Source: Methylocucumis oryzae (GTDB lineage: Bacteria > Pseudomonadota > Gammaproteobacteria > Methylococcales > Methylomonadaceae). From it: a stretch of DNA of 46,340 bases. How positions within the stretch are numbered: position 1 is the stretch's first letter; each line of letters begins with the position of its first letter. Location of the stretch: the NCBI RefSeq assembly GCF_000963695.1, contig NZ_LAJX01000007.1, positions 3,756-50,095 on the forward strand, written 5' to 3'. This document shows, piece after piece, positions 33,584 to 41,569 of this stretch. Made by a program: the position numbers and the translations under genes. A model generated the notes under the pieces. The model was not told the origin of the DNA. It saw only the letters and a program-made list of their open reading frames with translations, and did no database searches.

Positions 33584-33801
33584 TGGCGAACATAACATTC
33601 ACGCCTTACGAAATTGAGTGCCTTCAAGCTGGGATAGCTATCGACAATAAATTGGTTGAAGAGTTAAAAAAAGATAAGGCGCGTCTGGATTGGCTGGCTG
33701 ATAGAGATAACAACATTGGTAATGTAACGTTGCCCACCACTTGCGTTGCAAATAATTTAACAGATTTGAGAATGGCTATTGATGAGGCTATGAAACTATG
33801 A
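33583..33801 (+). CDS. Small phage protein, 72 residues
   Basis: Helical N-terminal half with EELKKDKARLDWLADRDNNIG, a pattern common in small proteins of temperate phages, and a C-terminal DLRMAIDEAM helix. Function unknown. It overlaps the methyltransferase stop by one base and the antirepressor start by 4 bases. Confidence 0.6.
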   Translation: MANITFTPYEIECLQAGIAIDNKLVEELKKDKARLDWLADRDNNIGNVTLPTTCVANNLTDLRMAIDEAMKL

Positions 33802-34610
33802 ATAACGCATTACAAATATTTAATTTCAATTCGCATGATGTGCGGGTGATTACCGATACTACGGGTGAGGTTTGGTTTATTGCAAAAGATGCGGCGGAAG
33901 TGTTGGGATATGGTAATACCAAACAAGCCGTTATAGACCATTGCAAAAAAGCTAAGTCATTGAAAGATATAGGGGTCGTGTTTCGCGACCCCGAACAAAA
34001 TCAACAACTTACATTAGATATGCAAACTAAGCTAATACCGGAATCAGATGTATATCGCCTAGTCATTAGGTCAAAACTAGAATCGGCAGAGGCATTCCAA
34101 GATTGGTTGGTTGAACAAGTGCTGCCTAGTATCCGCAAAACTGGGAGCTATTCAATGACTGGCTTCAATGTCCCTAAAACTTTTGCTGAAGCCTTACGCC
34201 TAGCCGCCGATGCGCAGGAAAAACTTGAAGCGGCACAAGCAATTGTTGAAAAACAACAAAAAACTATTTCTGTTAAAGACGACCTGATTCGCGCTAGCAA
34301 CGAGGCCAGCATCAAAGCTGGTGAAATACTGATTCGCGAGTTTGTTAAATCGGTAGACATTATAAATCTAGGCGAAAAGCAGTTTTATCAATGGATGCGT
34401 GAGCAGAACATCATCATGGAAAGCCGCGAGCCTTATAGCGAATACGTTAAAGCCGGTTATTTCACCTGGAAGCCAACTGAAATTAAACATGGCGGGGAAT
34501 ACAGATATACGTTACGAGTAACGCCACGCGGTAAGGTTTGGTTAGCTGCAAAGTATATGGCGTACATAGATACTAGGCTTTCAGCAGAGCTATTTTCTCT
34601 TGTTGCTTAA
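33798..34610 (+). CDS. Bro-N/KilAC phage antirepressor
   Basis: 270 residues. A Bro-N domain fills about residues 5-115 (VWFIAKDAAEVLGYGNTKQA, LIPESDVYRLVIRSKLESAE, VLPSIRKTGSY). A coiled linker and a KilAC (ANT) C-terminal domain follow (EKQFYQWMREQNIIM, FTWKPTEI, LRVTPRGKVWLAAKY). Antirepressors bind and inactivate phage repressors. Since the repressor at 26634 seems to lack self-cleavage, this is the natural candidate for the induction switch; inferred. Confidence 0.9.
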   Translation: MNNALQIFNFNSHDVRVITDTTGEVWFIAKDAAEVLGYGNTKQAVIDHCKKAKSLKDIGVVFRDPEQNQQLTLDMQTKLIPESDVYRLVIRSKLESAEAFQDWLVEQVLPSIRKTGSYSMTGFNVPKTFAEALRLAADAQEKLEAAQAIVEKQQKTISVKDDLIRASNEASIKAGEILIREFVKSVDIINLGEKQFYQWMREQNIIMESREPYSEYVKAGYFTWKPTEIKHGGEYRYTLRVTPRGKVWLAAKYMAYIDTRLSAELFSLVA

Positions 34611-34643
34611 TTTTTTAATTCCATCGAATAGTGGGGAATTAGG

Positions 34644-34928
34644 GTGAGTAAATTACGCCAATCGGCCAAAGGCCAGCCCTGCATGATTAGAATTCCAGGC
34701 GTGTGCAATCGAAACAATGAAACCACGGTTTTAGCACATTTGAACGGCGGTGGTGTTGGCGCTAAAAAACATGATTTGTTTGCGGCGTTTGCTTGTAGCG
34801 CTTGTCACGACGAGATAGATAGGCGAACTCGTGTTATCGATGTTGAAACAGCAGAATTATTGCATCGTCAGGGCGTTGAGCGGACGCAGTTATTTTGGCT
34901 TAATAGTGGATTTATTAAGGTTGATTAA
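34644..34928 (+). CDS. DUF1364 family (HNH-like) phage protein
   Basis: 94 residues from GTG 34644. The pattern KLRQSAKGQPCMIRIPGVC, LAHLNGGGVGAKKHD and ACSACHDEIDRRT matches DUF1364, a small nuclease-like family with cysteine/histidine metal ligands found in lambdoid nin regions (compare NinG/HNH). Likely role in recombination-intermediate processing, inferred. The stop overlaps the next ATG (TAATG). Confidence 0.8.
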   Translation: MSKLRQSAKGQPCMIRIPGVCNRNNETTVLAHLNGGGVGAKKHDLFAAFACSACHDEIDRRTRVIDVETAELLHRQGVERTQLFWLNSGFIKVD

Positions 34929-35408
34929 TGGCGAAAAAACAGAAAAGTGTTGAATGGTATACGCCGGCTTGGATTTTTGAGCAATTAAGCCTTGAGTTTG
35001 ATTTAGACCCAGCTAGTCCTGTCGATTTTGAAACACCGGTACCGGCCAGAAAAAAATATACCGTTAATGATGATGGATTAAATCAACAATGGTTCGGGCG
35101 TGTTTGGTTAAATCCGCCTTTTGGGCCTGATACAAAATTGTGGCTGCATAAAATGATTAGTCATGGTCACGGTATTGCCTTGGTATTTAGTCGCACTGAC
35201 GCATCTTGGTGTCAACAAGCGATGAAAACAGCGACGGCGATGCTGTTTGTAGCAGGTAGGATGGAGTTTATTGCGGGTGCTGAAAACAAGCATAAGCGTA
35301 GTCGGGCGGGTGCTGGTACCGTAATATTTGCTTTTGGGAATGATTGTGCCGATGCGCTAGAAAAGTTAAAAGAAAAAAGGTGTTTATATGCGGAGAAAAG
35401 TCGATTAA
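34928..35408 (+). CDS. Phage DNA N6-adenine methyltransferase (Dam), likely separate from downstream VRR-NUC
   Basis: The PF05869-type phage Dam: VEWYTPAWIFEQLSLEFDLD at the N terminus, catalytic NPPF in VWLNPPFGPDTKLWL, and RMEFIAG. As written it runs on into a VRR-NUC domain. Removing one A from A6 35373-35378 instead ends it EKGVYMRRKVD at a TAA that overlaps the ATG of the nuclease gene (TAATG at 35406-35410). The fit strongly suggests two genes and a 159-residue methylase. GATC methylation is the usual family activity. Confidence 0.85.
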
Positions 35409-35743
35409 TGCCAAAGCAATCAGAGCATGACGAACAAAAGCTATTTTTTACCTGGGTTCGATTGCAGTATCCATCGATACCCGTGTTTGCTATCCCAAAT
35501 GGTGGGCATCGCCATGTGATTACTGCAAAAAAATTGAAGGCGGAAGGTGTCCTTGCCGGCGTTCCTGATATTTTTGTAGCCGATGGTAATCCTGGGTTAT
35601 TTATCGAAATGAAAGCTAAAAAAGGCCAAGTGTCTGAGCATCAAAAATCGATGATTGAATGGCTAAATAAAATGGGTTATCAGGTTAAAGTTTGTTTTGG
35701 ATTTGATGAAGCTAGGGCGTGTGTTGTTGAGTATTTGAAATGA
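35408..35743 (+). CDS. VRR-NUC domain nuclease
   Basis: 111 residues starting MPKQSEHDEQKLFFTW. The VRR-NUC core is complete: FAIPNGGHRH, GVLAGVPDIFVADG and LFIEMKAKKGQVSEHQ, carrying the PD-(D/E)XK-type D-E-K residues. Stand-alone phage VRR-NUC proteins cleave branched DNA (Holliday-junction-like activity). It appears fused to the Dam gene only because of a probable one-base error upstream. The stop overlaps the next start (ATGA). Confidence 0.85.
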   Translation: MPKQSEHDEQKLFFTWVRLQYPSIPVFAIPNGGHRHVITAKKLKAEGVLAGVPDIFVADGNPGLFIEMKAKKGQVSEHQKSMIEWLNKMGYQVKVCFGFDEARACVVEYLK

Positions 35744-35880
35744 CTAGATATTTAAGACCAGGTAAGCCGCATATTTTTAAATATAAGGATAGTTGGGTAT
35801 GCGCTTGTAATTATTATTTTCAGTACGGTAGAACACCGGTTGACGCGTATGAAACGTACATTAAATTTTCGAGTAAATAA
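35740..35880 (+). CDS. Small phage protein, 46 residues
   Basis: ATG 35740 overlaps the nuclease stop (ATGA), and its TAA overlaps the next ATG, so it fills the gap exactly. Sequence MTRYLRPGKPHIFKYKDSWV, then CACNYYFQYGRTPVDAYETY. The pattern of a short beta-hairpin then amphipathic helix recurs in small phage proteins. Function unknown. Confidence 0.6.
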   Translation: MTRYLRPGKPHIFKYKDSWVCACNYYFQYGRTPVDAYETYIKFSSK

Positions 35881-36269
35881 TGAATAAATTAGAAGATTTT
35901 GAAAATCCAAACAATTGGACTAGACCGTACAATCATAAAGGTGATTTGCTAGCAGAACATTGTTTGTATAAACCAAAACTAAAAGCCAATACTGAGTTTA
36001 GGGATTTATTATCAATGAGTTGGATAGATGCAAAAAAAGAAACACCTAAAATTTTAAATTCTGTAAATCACTCAGATAATGTATGGGGTTGGGATGGTCA
36101 TAATATTATGGTTGTCGCATATTTCATTGACGAAGATGGCGGACATTGGGCGAACGCTTACGGTAATGTATGGGGTGATGCTGAATTTGATGATGACTAT
36201 GATATTAAAGCCTGGCAGCCAATAGAAATACCGTTGCCGCCTAATAATAATTCACTTTTTGGTAAGTAA
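35880..36269 (+). CDS. DUF551-like phage protein
   Basis: 129 residues. The first 45 are unassigned; then MSWIDAKKETPKI, VVAYFIDEDG, HWANAYGNVWGD and AWQPIEIPLPP follow the DUF551 pattern (W-x-D/S-x-x-x-x-P ... W-x-P-x-P-x-P). Function of the family is unknown. It is in a tail-to-head overlapping chain with its neighbours. Confidence 0.7.
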   Translation: MNKLEDFENPNNWTRPYNHKGDLLAEHCLYKPKLKANTEFRDLLSMSWIDAKKETPKILNSVNHSDNVWGWDGHNIMVVAYFIDEDGGHWANAYGNVWGDAEFDDDYDIKAWQPIEIPLPPNNNSLFGK

Positions 36270-36272
36270 ATA

Positions 36273-36716
36273 ATGCTTAATAAAGTCACATTAATAGGCA
36301 ACGTAGGACAAGACCCTGATGTGCGTTATATGCCGGATGGTAGCGCAGTCGCAACACTGTCCATTGCCACATCACGCCGATGGAAAGATAAAAGTACCGG
36401 AGAAAGAAAAGAATCGACCGAATGGCATCGTGTAGTTATTTTCCGCGAGCTAGCCAAGATTGTTAGCGATTACGTCAAAAAAGGTCAGCAAATATACATT
36501 GAAGGCAGCCTTAGAACGCGTAAGTGGCAAGGCTCAGACGGACAAGACCGTTATACAACGGAGATTATTGCTAATGTAATGCACATGCTTGGTCGTAAAG
36601 AAGGTGGAAGTAATACGCCGCCACACCCAGCAACCGATAATAAACCTGAAAATAATTCGTCAATGCCGCCAATGCATAACGATTATGAAGGTTTTGATGA
36701 CGATATACCGTTTTAG
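36273..36716 (+). CDS. ssb: Single-stranded DNA-binding protein
   Basis: 147 residues with the OB fold ([61 protein letters not shown]), a flexible proline/asparagine linker, and the acidic tail DDDIPF that recruits partner enzymes. Phage-encoded SSB acts in replication and RecE/RecT-type annealing. Last gene before a 420-base gap. Confidence 0.95.
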   Translation: MLNKVTLIGNVGQDPDVRYMPDGSAVATLSIATSRRWKDKSTGERKESTEWHRVVIFRELAKIVSDYVKKGQQIYIEGSLRTRKWQGSDGQDRYTTEIIANVMHMLGRKEGGSNTPPHPATDNKPENNSSMPPMHNDYEGFDDDIPF

Positions 36717-36725
36717 AGGCTACTT

Positions 36726-36830
36726 CCCTACCTGAATGGGGGAAGATTCAGGGCGGTGTTGAGAACTCGATACGCGAAGCAGTTAAATGTTTAAATCCCT
36801 ACCTAGGCGGGCGAATTCTTAGGGTGCAAG
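36726..36830 (+). repeat. Paired hairpin repeats downstream of ssb
   Basis: CCCTACCT occurs at 36726-36733 and 36797-36804, each starting a G-rich hairpin unit that ends in AGGG. The first is CCTGAAT/ATTCAGG (36731-36737, 36746-36752); the second closes CCCTA/TAGGG (36797-36801, 36820-36824). They precede a 40-residue ORF and could be late regulatory sites. Function unknown. Confidence 0.5.
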
Positions 36831-36874
36831 CTGCAATGCAGTAATTTATTAAGAAATAACGTTAGGAACTTATT

Positions 36875-36997
36875 ATGCATGATTGGTTATGCAAATTAAT
36901 TATGTGGCCTGTTGTTATTGTGGGGATTATTTTTGTAATAATGCCTATGCTCTTGTTGGATAAGGTAAAATTTAAACCTTTGAAAAAAGTTAACTAA
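36875..36997 (+). CDS. Small single-span membrane protein, 40 residues
   Basis: MHDWLCKLIM, then a hydrophobic WPVVIVGIIFVIMPMLLL helix and a basic tail KVKFKPLKKVN. Positive-inside topology would put the tail in the cytoplasm. It lies alone in the gap between ssb and the XRE regulator. The remaining sequence to 37135 has an AGGTA/TACCT dyad near 37054 but no gene. Confidence 0.5.
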   Translation: MHDWLCKLIMWPVVIVGIIFVIMPMLLLDKVKFKPLKKVN

Positions 36998-37135
36998 AAA
37001 TATAAATCGAGTTACGGATAACGACTATCTCATTGCAGGAAAACCACGATTTAGGTACGCGGGTATACCTAGTTGTGACTATCAATTGTTTGTGCAGCAA
37101 TTGCCAGTATGTTTTCTGACAAAGGTAAGTGAAGA

Positions 37136-37759
37136 ATGAGAAGACAGCGAAAAAACGCTAAGTATGTAAGACGCGAATTAGCGGTAATTGTTGGTGACCG
37201 CCTTAAGTTTTCGCGTGAAAAAAACGGTATCAGTCAGGAAAAAGCCGCCGCAACCCTGGGGTATCGTAACTCTAGCCAACTATCTAAAATTGAAAAGGCG
37301 GTAGATAGCCGGTTGCCGCCTATTGAGAAGTTAATCGAAATGGCTACGCTGTATGAGGTGTCGATTGATTTTGTTCTTGGGCAAACTGATGACTGGGATA
37401 TTGATGAGAAAGAGGTTAATCGGCGTGGCGTCACTGTTGCTTGTAAGGATGAGTTACGCGACATAATTGAGCAATATGCCGGGCATACATCGAATGTAGA
37501 AACCATGCTTGAAGGTTTCGGTGAGCATTTGCGCGAAAGTGTTGAAATTAACAATGAGGCAGTCGTAGCTCTTGAACGGTTTATTGAGCTTAATACCAAG
37601 TTTCAAGACATGAAGGGCGGTGCAAAGTTAGTTAGGTGCATAACTGACGCAAGACAAGTCATGACGGATTTATCCAATCGATTGGATAGGTTAAAAATCA
37701 AAAAAGCAAAACCCAAAAATATTAATCAAGTAACTATTTTTCAGGTGTTAGATGGCTAG
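37136..37759 (+). CDS. XRE-family phage regulator
   Basis: 207 residues. Basic N terminus, then a helix-turn-helix with VGDRLKFSREKNGISQEKAA and SSQLSKIEKAVDSRLPPIEK, followed by a region ending VSIDFVLGQTDDW, typical of XRE proteins. The C-terminal half is a long helix without ligand-domain signatures. It stands just before the terminase genes and overlaps terS by 8 bases, so it may control late gene expression; inferred. Confidence 0.75.
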   Translation: MRRQRKNAKYVRRELAVIVGDRLKFSREKNGISQEKAAATLGYRNSSQLSKIEKAVDSRLPPIEKLIEMATLYEVSIDFVLGQTDDWDIDEKEVNRRGVTVACKDELRDIIEQYAGHTSNVETMLEGFGEHLRESVEINNEAVVALERFIELNTKFQDMKGGAKLVRCITDARQVMTDLSNRLDRLKIKKAKPKNINQVTIFQVLDG

Positions 37760-38706
37760 GTTAACAAAAGACGATTGGCTTGCCTTGCAAAAAAAGTGGG
37801 AAGAAAGCGATAAGTCGGGTTTTGATTGGTTAGTCCAAGATGCAGGCGGAATATCAAGACAAGCGATAAGTAAGTACGCAAGACAGCATGGTTGGTGCAA
37901 AAAAAGCGAGCAACCAAAAGTTGCCCAACAGCCGGTTGCGCAACCAGAAGTAATGCCAAAACAACAAGCCAATTCAGTTAAAAAACAAAAGCATAAAAAA
38001 AGTTGCGCAACCAATTATTGAAAGTTGCGCAACCAAGATTGACGAAGTTGCGCAACCTAAACCGCCACCAAAATATCAAGGGCATAATGGAAGTGATTAC
38101 GGCATTGGTTTCGATGACAGAGGTAGGCGAATAAGAATTTCCGCAGCGGCGATAAATGCAATTTCTGTTCCTGGCAGACCGGCGAGTTATCATCCTGATT
38201 TAAACATCCTTGCGTACCGGCTGGCGTTGGTAGGCATGGACAATGAAGAGATTGCAGGGGCGCTTGGGTTAAATGTTGCTACCCTGACCGGCGAATGGTT
38301 TAGGGATTACCCAGATTTTCACACCGCAATTAAAGAAGGCCGCATACATGCTGATGCTAATATCGGTTCAGCGCTGTATGACCGGGCGATGGGCTATTTT
38401 GCGCCGGAAATTAAAGTGTTTGTGATTGACGGGAATGTTGTTGAACACGAGGTGATGAAGCATTACCCGCCTGATTACAAAGCATTGCAGTTCTGGCTAA
38501 CAAACCGGCAGGCAGAGCGATGGAAAAACAAAGTCGAAGTCGAGAAAAAACAAGAATGCCCTGTTATCCCACAAGAGGAATTGGATGCGATTTACGCGCG
38601 TAACCTTGAGAAGCAGAAAGAGGCAATGGCCAAGGTTATGGGCAGGGCGGCTAGGCTTGGTATTGCGAATTATGTGGATAGTACGGCGGTGGAGATAGAT
38701 GATTAA
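37752..38706 (+). CDS. terS: Terminase small subunit, frameshifted
   Basis: TerS binds the phage packaging site and loads TerL. The N-terminal domain has WLALQKKWEESDKSGFDWL, then DAGGISRQAISKYARQHGW, a helix-turn-helix. After a VAQP-rich linker the C-terminal part (VPGRPASYHPDLNILAYRL and GALGLNVATLTGEWFRDYP) is a second helix-turn-helix-like region typical of terminase small subunits. The frame breaks in A7 37995-38001; removing one A gives 317 residues. The linker DNA carries iterated palindromes (37920-38056). Confidence 0.82.
37920..38056 (+). repeat. Iterated palindromes GTTGCGCAAC inside terS
   Basis: Four perfect copies of the self-complementary decamer GTTGCGCAAC (37935-37944, 38002-38011, 38024-38033, 38047-38056) and one near copy GTTGCCCAAC (37920-37929). 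They encode the VAQP-type repeats of the linker. The last three have regular spacing of 22-23 bases, about two helical turns, as expected for a side-by-side protein array. A packaging (pac) site is a good guess. Confidence 0.6.
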
Positions 38707-38920
38707 ATTTAATAATGGCGATATTGTTGCAGTAATTGCGCCTAGATTTACGTGTCAAGATAGAAATGGCGACGACGTAGAGCGAGCAATGGTTTGGAAC
38801 AAAACCAAAAAAGGCTATGAAATAATCCCTGATACACATGGTTTTAGAATTGACGATAGTTATGTGCCAGACGCTAAAGACTTGGTTTATTGCCAAGAGT
38901 CGTATTTATTTGTCCCATAA
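38699..38920 (+). CDS. Small phage protein, 73 residues
   Basis: Overlaps the end of terS by 8 bases. A beta-rich N terminus (KFNNGDIVAVIAPRFTC) and later GYEIIPDTHGFRIDDSYV suggest an SH3-like small barrel. Not recognised. A reading frame of 32 residues follows at 38927. Confidence 0.55.
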   Translation: MIKFNNGDIVAVIAPRFTCQDRNGDDVERAMVWNKTKKGYEIIPDTHGFRIDDSYVPDAKDLVYCQESYLFVP

Positions 38921-38926
38921 AAATAT

Positions 38927-39025
38927 ATGACGTTGATACAAAAATTAGGCTTTGCGAGTTACGCGGATTATTGGGTGAGTCGGAATAAGACTGCACACAA
39001 TAAACTAGGCCATAAACATAGCTAG
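38927..39025 (+). CDS. Possible 32-residue peptide
   Basis: MTLIQKLGFASYADYWVSRN and a short basic end. It sits in the 206-base gap between the gene at 38699 and terL, without a clear ribosome binding site. May be chance. Confidence 0.25.
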   Translation: MTLIQKLGFASYADYWVSRNKTAHNKLGHKHS

Positions 39026-39084
39026 CTTGATAGTCTATTTCGGTTAAAACCACTAGGAAACTAGCCCCCCAACACCCACTAGCC

Positions 39085-39126
39085 CCGTGTTTAATAATGC
39101 AAGTTCAACTGCTTGCATAAACACGG
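39085..39126 (+). promoter_or_regulatory. Hairpin abutting the terL start codon
   Basis: CCGTGTTT (39085-39092) pairs with AAACACGG (39119-39126). After an AATA bulge, ATGCAAG (39097-39103) pairs with CTTGCAT (39112-39118), 15 bp in total. The stem ends one base before the terL ATG and no Shine-Dalgarno is visible, so the hairpin may control terL translation or be a cos/packaging feature. Upstream, ACTAGCCCC is directly repeated. Confidence 0.6.
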
Positions 39127-40647
39127 ATGGCAAAAAACAAGCTAATCATCGAAGACCCACGTTATTTACCGTTTGTTGAAAAGTTTTCAGCAGACCCGGT
39201 AAGGTTTGCGCTTGAGGTTCAAGGGATATTCATATCCGACCAGCAAGAAATCCTAATGACCAGTGTAGCGCAATCGCGCTCTCGCACGTCAGTAGCATCG
39301 GGTCATTCGACGGGTAAAACCACGTCGATAGGCAACCTTGTGTATTGGCACATGATATGTCATGTTAATTCGGTTACGTTTTTAACTGCCAACGATATGG
39401 ACCAACTTAAAGCAACACTATGGAAAGAAATAGCCATTGCTCACGAACGAATCAAACGCGGGCCGCATGGTTGGATAGCTGAACACGTTGAAATTCTTGC
39501 AGATGGCACAATGCGTGTTATTGGCTTTGAAAAAATGTGGTTTGTTGAATCTAAAACCGCTAATGAGCAAACTGCGAATAAAATGGCCGGGCGTCACGCG
39601 GAATGGTTGTTCATTGTTGGGGATGAAGCGGCGACTATTCCTGATTCAGTTATCAGCACGCTAAACGGCGCGTTATCTGAGCAACATAACCGGTTTTTAT
39701 TAACCTCTCAGCCTATTAAAAATGCTGGTTTCTTTTGGCGCACCCATAACGAAATATCAACGCTGCAAGGCGGAGAATGGAACGCGCTAACGTTTAACTC
39801 GCTTGATTCACCATTTATGTCCGACGATTCTTTTAAGGAGTTATGGGACACATACGACGACGATGAGCGACGCGTAAGGTTATTAGGACTATTCCCCGAA
39901 GACTCTAGCGGTCACATGATGAACCTTAAGGTTGCTAATGCTATGTATCGTCGTGGGCGAATTATTAAAGACGATGAGGCTTGGGGTTGGGGCGTATCAA
40001 GCGATATTGCATCTGGCGAAGGTCTACGGGATAAATCGGCAACTGTCATTGGTCGTGTGATTGGTTATGGTGACCACGGGCCAGAAGCGAGGCGAGTTGA
40101 AATTGTGCATATCCCGTATTTCACCAACAAAATAAGGTCAAATGTTTTTGCGAATAACATCGCGGACGAAAGTGCAGAGTTAAGTAATGCTACTTGCATT
40201 ACTGATAGTGGTGGCTTAGGTATCAATGTTTGCCAGTCGTTAGAGGATATGGACAAAATCGTGTTGCGGGTTAATTGGGGTAGCCCATGCTGGCAGAAAG
40301 GAAACAAAGAGCGTTATCTAAATTTACGTGCGCAAGCTATGCATCAAGCGGCACGGGCGGCTAAAGAAGGTCGATTATCGATATTAACGCTAGACCATAA
40401 ACGCGCGTTAACCAGTCAAGCCTCAAGAATCCCTAAAGCGTGGACAGGAAACCGTCGTATTGTAGTCCCCCCAAAAGGCGCAAAAGAATGGCAAGGTTTA
40501 GGCTCACCCGACCTATGGGACGCCATTTGCTTTTTTTTCCTTGAGAATTTTCAGTATATCCCCGCCGAAAAAAGCTCTTCAAAAGAAATTAAAAACAGCG
40601 CTGAAACCGTAGCCGATGAGGTTGCCGAGCTGTTTGCAGACTTATAG
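39127..40647 (+). CDS. terL: Terminase large subunit
   Basis: 506 residues, motor and nuclease of DNA packaging. A Walker A-like ASGHSTGKT (58-66), Walker B with catalytic glutamate LFIVGDEAATIPD, and a coupling motif LLTSQPIKNAGFF are present. The C-terminal RNase H-like nuclease has its first aspartate in SSDIASGEG, and the later CITDSGGLG and SPDLWDAICFFF segments. Complete and in frame. No portal gene follows in the usual place. Confidence 0.92.
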   Translation: MAKNKLIIEDPRYLPFVEKFSADPVRFALEVQGIFISDQQEILMTSVAQSRSRTSVASGHSTGKTTSIGNLVYWHMICHVNSVTFLTANDMDQLKATLWKEIAIAHERIKRGPHGWIAEHVEILADGTMRVIGFEKMWFVESKTANEQTANKMAGRHAEWLFIVGDEAATIPDSVISTLNGALSEQHNRFLLTSQPIKNAGFFWRTHNEISTLQGGEWNALTFNSLDSPFMSDDSFKELWDTYDDDERRVRLLGLFPEDSSGHMMNLKVANAMYRRGRIIKDDEAWGWGVSSDIASGEGLRDKSATVIGRVIGYGDHGPEARRVEIVHIPYFTNKIRSNVFANNIADESAELSNATCITDSGGLGINVCQSLEDMDKIVLRVNWGSPCWQKGNKERYLNLRAQAMHQAARAAKEGRLSILTLDHKRALTSQASRIPKAWTGNRRIVVPPKGAKEWQGLGSPDLWDAICFFFLENFQYIPAEKSSSKEIKNSAETVADEVAELFADL

Positions 40648-40687
40648 GAAAAGCCTACAAACACCCTAAAAATTACCCACATAATCG

Positions 40688-40718
40688 TATCCAATTTAGT
40701 TTTTACAGGTATTGGATA
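40688..40718 (+). promoter_or_regulatory. Inverted repeat overlapping the start of the protease-like gene
   Basis: TATCCAAT (40688-40695) pairs with ATTGGATA (40711-40718); the last base is the A of the ATG. A hairpin here would mask the start site and the preceding ACAGGT. This is the second structured late-gene leader. Confidence 0.5.
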
Positions 40719-41569
40719 TGCCAAAACTGTTACCAAAAATTACCTACTCACTTGCCGACCGTGGGCGTACTGTGACCGGTGTTCCGAGAGACAAAATTAA
40801 TATCAAGGCAATTGTCGATGATATGAATAGTCAAACGTGTCAAGAAAAGGTCGCTAGCCGAGATATGCATGGCTATTTAGGCCATTGGCCGCGCGTTCGG
40901 TTTAACTCGTTGTTGCCGATTACCGGTGGTTTAGCCGATGGCAAAGTGCATTATTTACAACCAGCGTTAGTAACAACGTATTTAAAAGCCTTTCCAGATG
41001 GCACAGTCGAACATCAATCTGAGCTGTTAGATACCGACCCAGGCATTGCTGCTCAGAAAATGTGGGACAGCAAAGTCGGCGGGTTTTCGTCAGCAATCGA
41101 CTTTAAAGCCAATCGGTTTTATGGGTTTGATTATGTTCCAGACCCTAATTTCATCAAAAATTCCTACCGTGGAGTGATGATGTTAGATTCTGCTTCATCA
41201 ATGACCGAAGACGAATTAGATTTTGAGATTAGCAACGAAATTGCTCAAGGATTGATGCAAGTCATTAATCAACGCGATTTTTTATTAGACCAAGCGAATG
41301 CCGCGTTAAATAACGCGATAGCGGAGAACGAAGAGCTGTTATCCATCCTGGCTACGCGAGGTATGCAACAAAATTCGTATCATTTTGACGATGGTGGCGG
41401 CAATCAGCAACCCATATCGGTTGCATTAGATTCTACGCAGCGAGTGCTAGAGATGATTGACTCGTTTAGGCTGCAAGAATTACCCGTTATTAGAACGCCA
41501 TTGGACAAAGAGCAGCAACAAGTCGAAGAAGAGTATCAATCAATCGTAAAAGTATGGGGAGGCCGGTAG
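40718..41569 (+). CDS. Prohead protease/scaffold-like protein
   Basis: 283 residues from ATG 40718. The N-terminal domain has a histidine-containing GYLGHWPRVRFN and VGGFSSAIDF, a Ser motif resembling the GGFS of prohead serine proteases, with FPDGTVEHQSELL between. The C-terminal third (ISNEIAQGLMQVINQRDFLL, LLSILATRG) is coiled and acidic, as in protease-scaffold fusions. Assignment is by motif and gene position after terL; a structural search would settle it. Confidence 0.5.
   Translation: MPKLLPKITYSLADRGRTVTGVPRDKINIKAIVDDMNSQTCQEKVASRDMHGYLGHWPRVRFNSLLPITGGLADGKVHYLQPALVTTYLKAFPDGTVEHQSELLDTDPGIAAQKMWDSKVGGFSSAIDFKANRFYGFDYVPDPNFIKNSYRGVMMLDSASSMTEDELDFEISNEIAQGLMQVINQRDFLLDQANAALNNAIAENEELLSILATRGMQQNSYHFDDGGGNQQPISVALDSTQRVLEMIDSFRLQELPVIRTPLDKEQQQVEEEYQSIVKVWGGR

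Noticed and set aside
37995-38001. Programmed ribosomal frameshift in terS
   Set aside because: The seven-A run does not form a -1 slippery heptamer in the right phase, the required shift is +1, and the same kind of one-base excess occurs in many unrelated host and phage genes.
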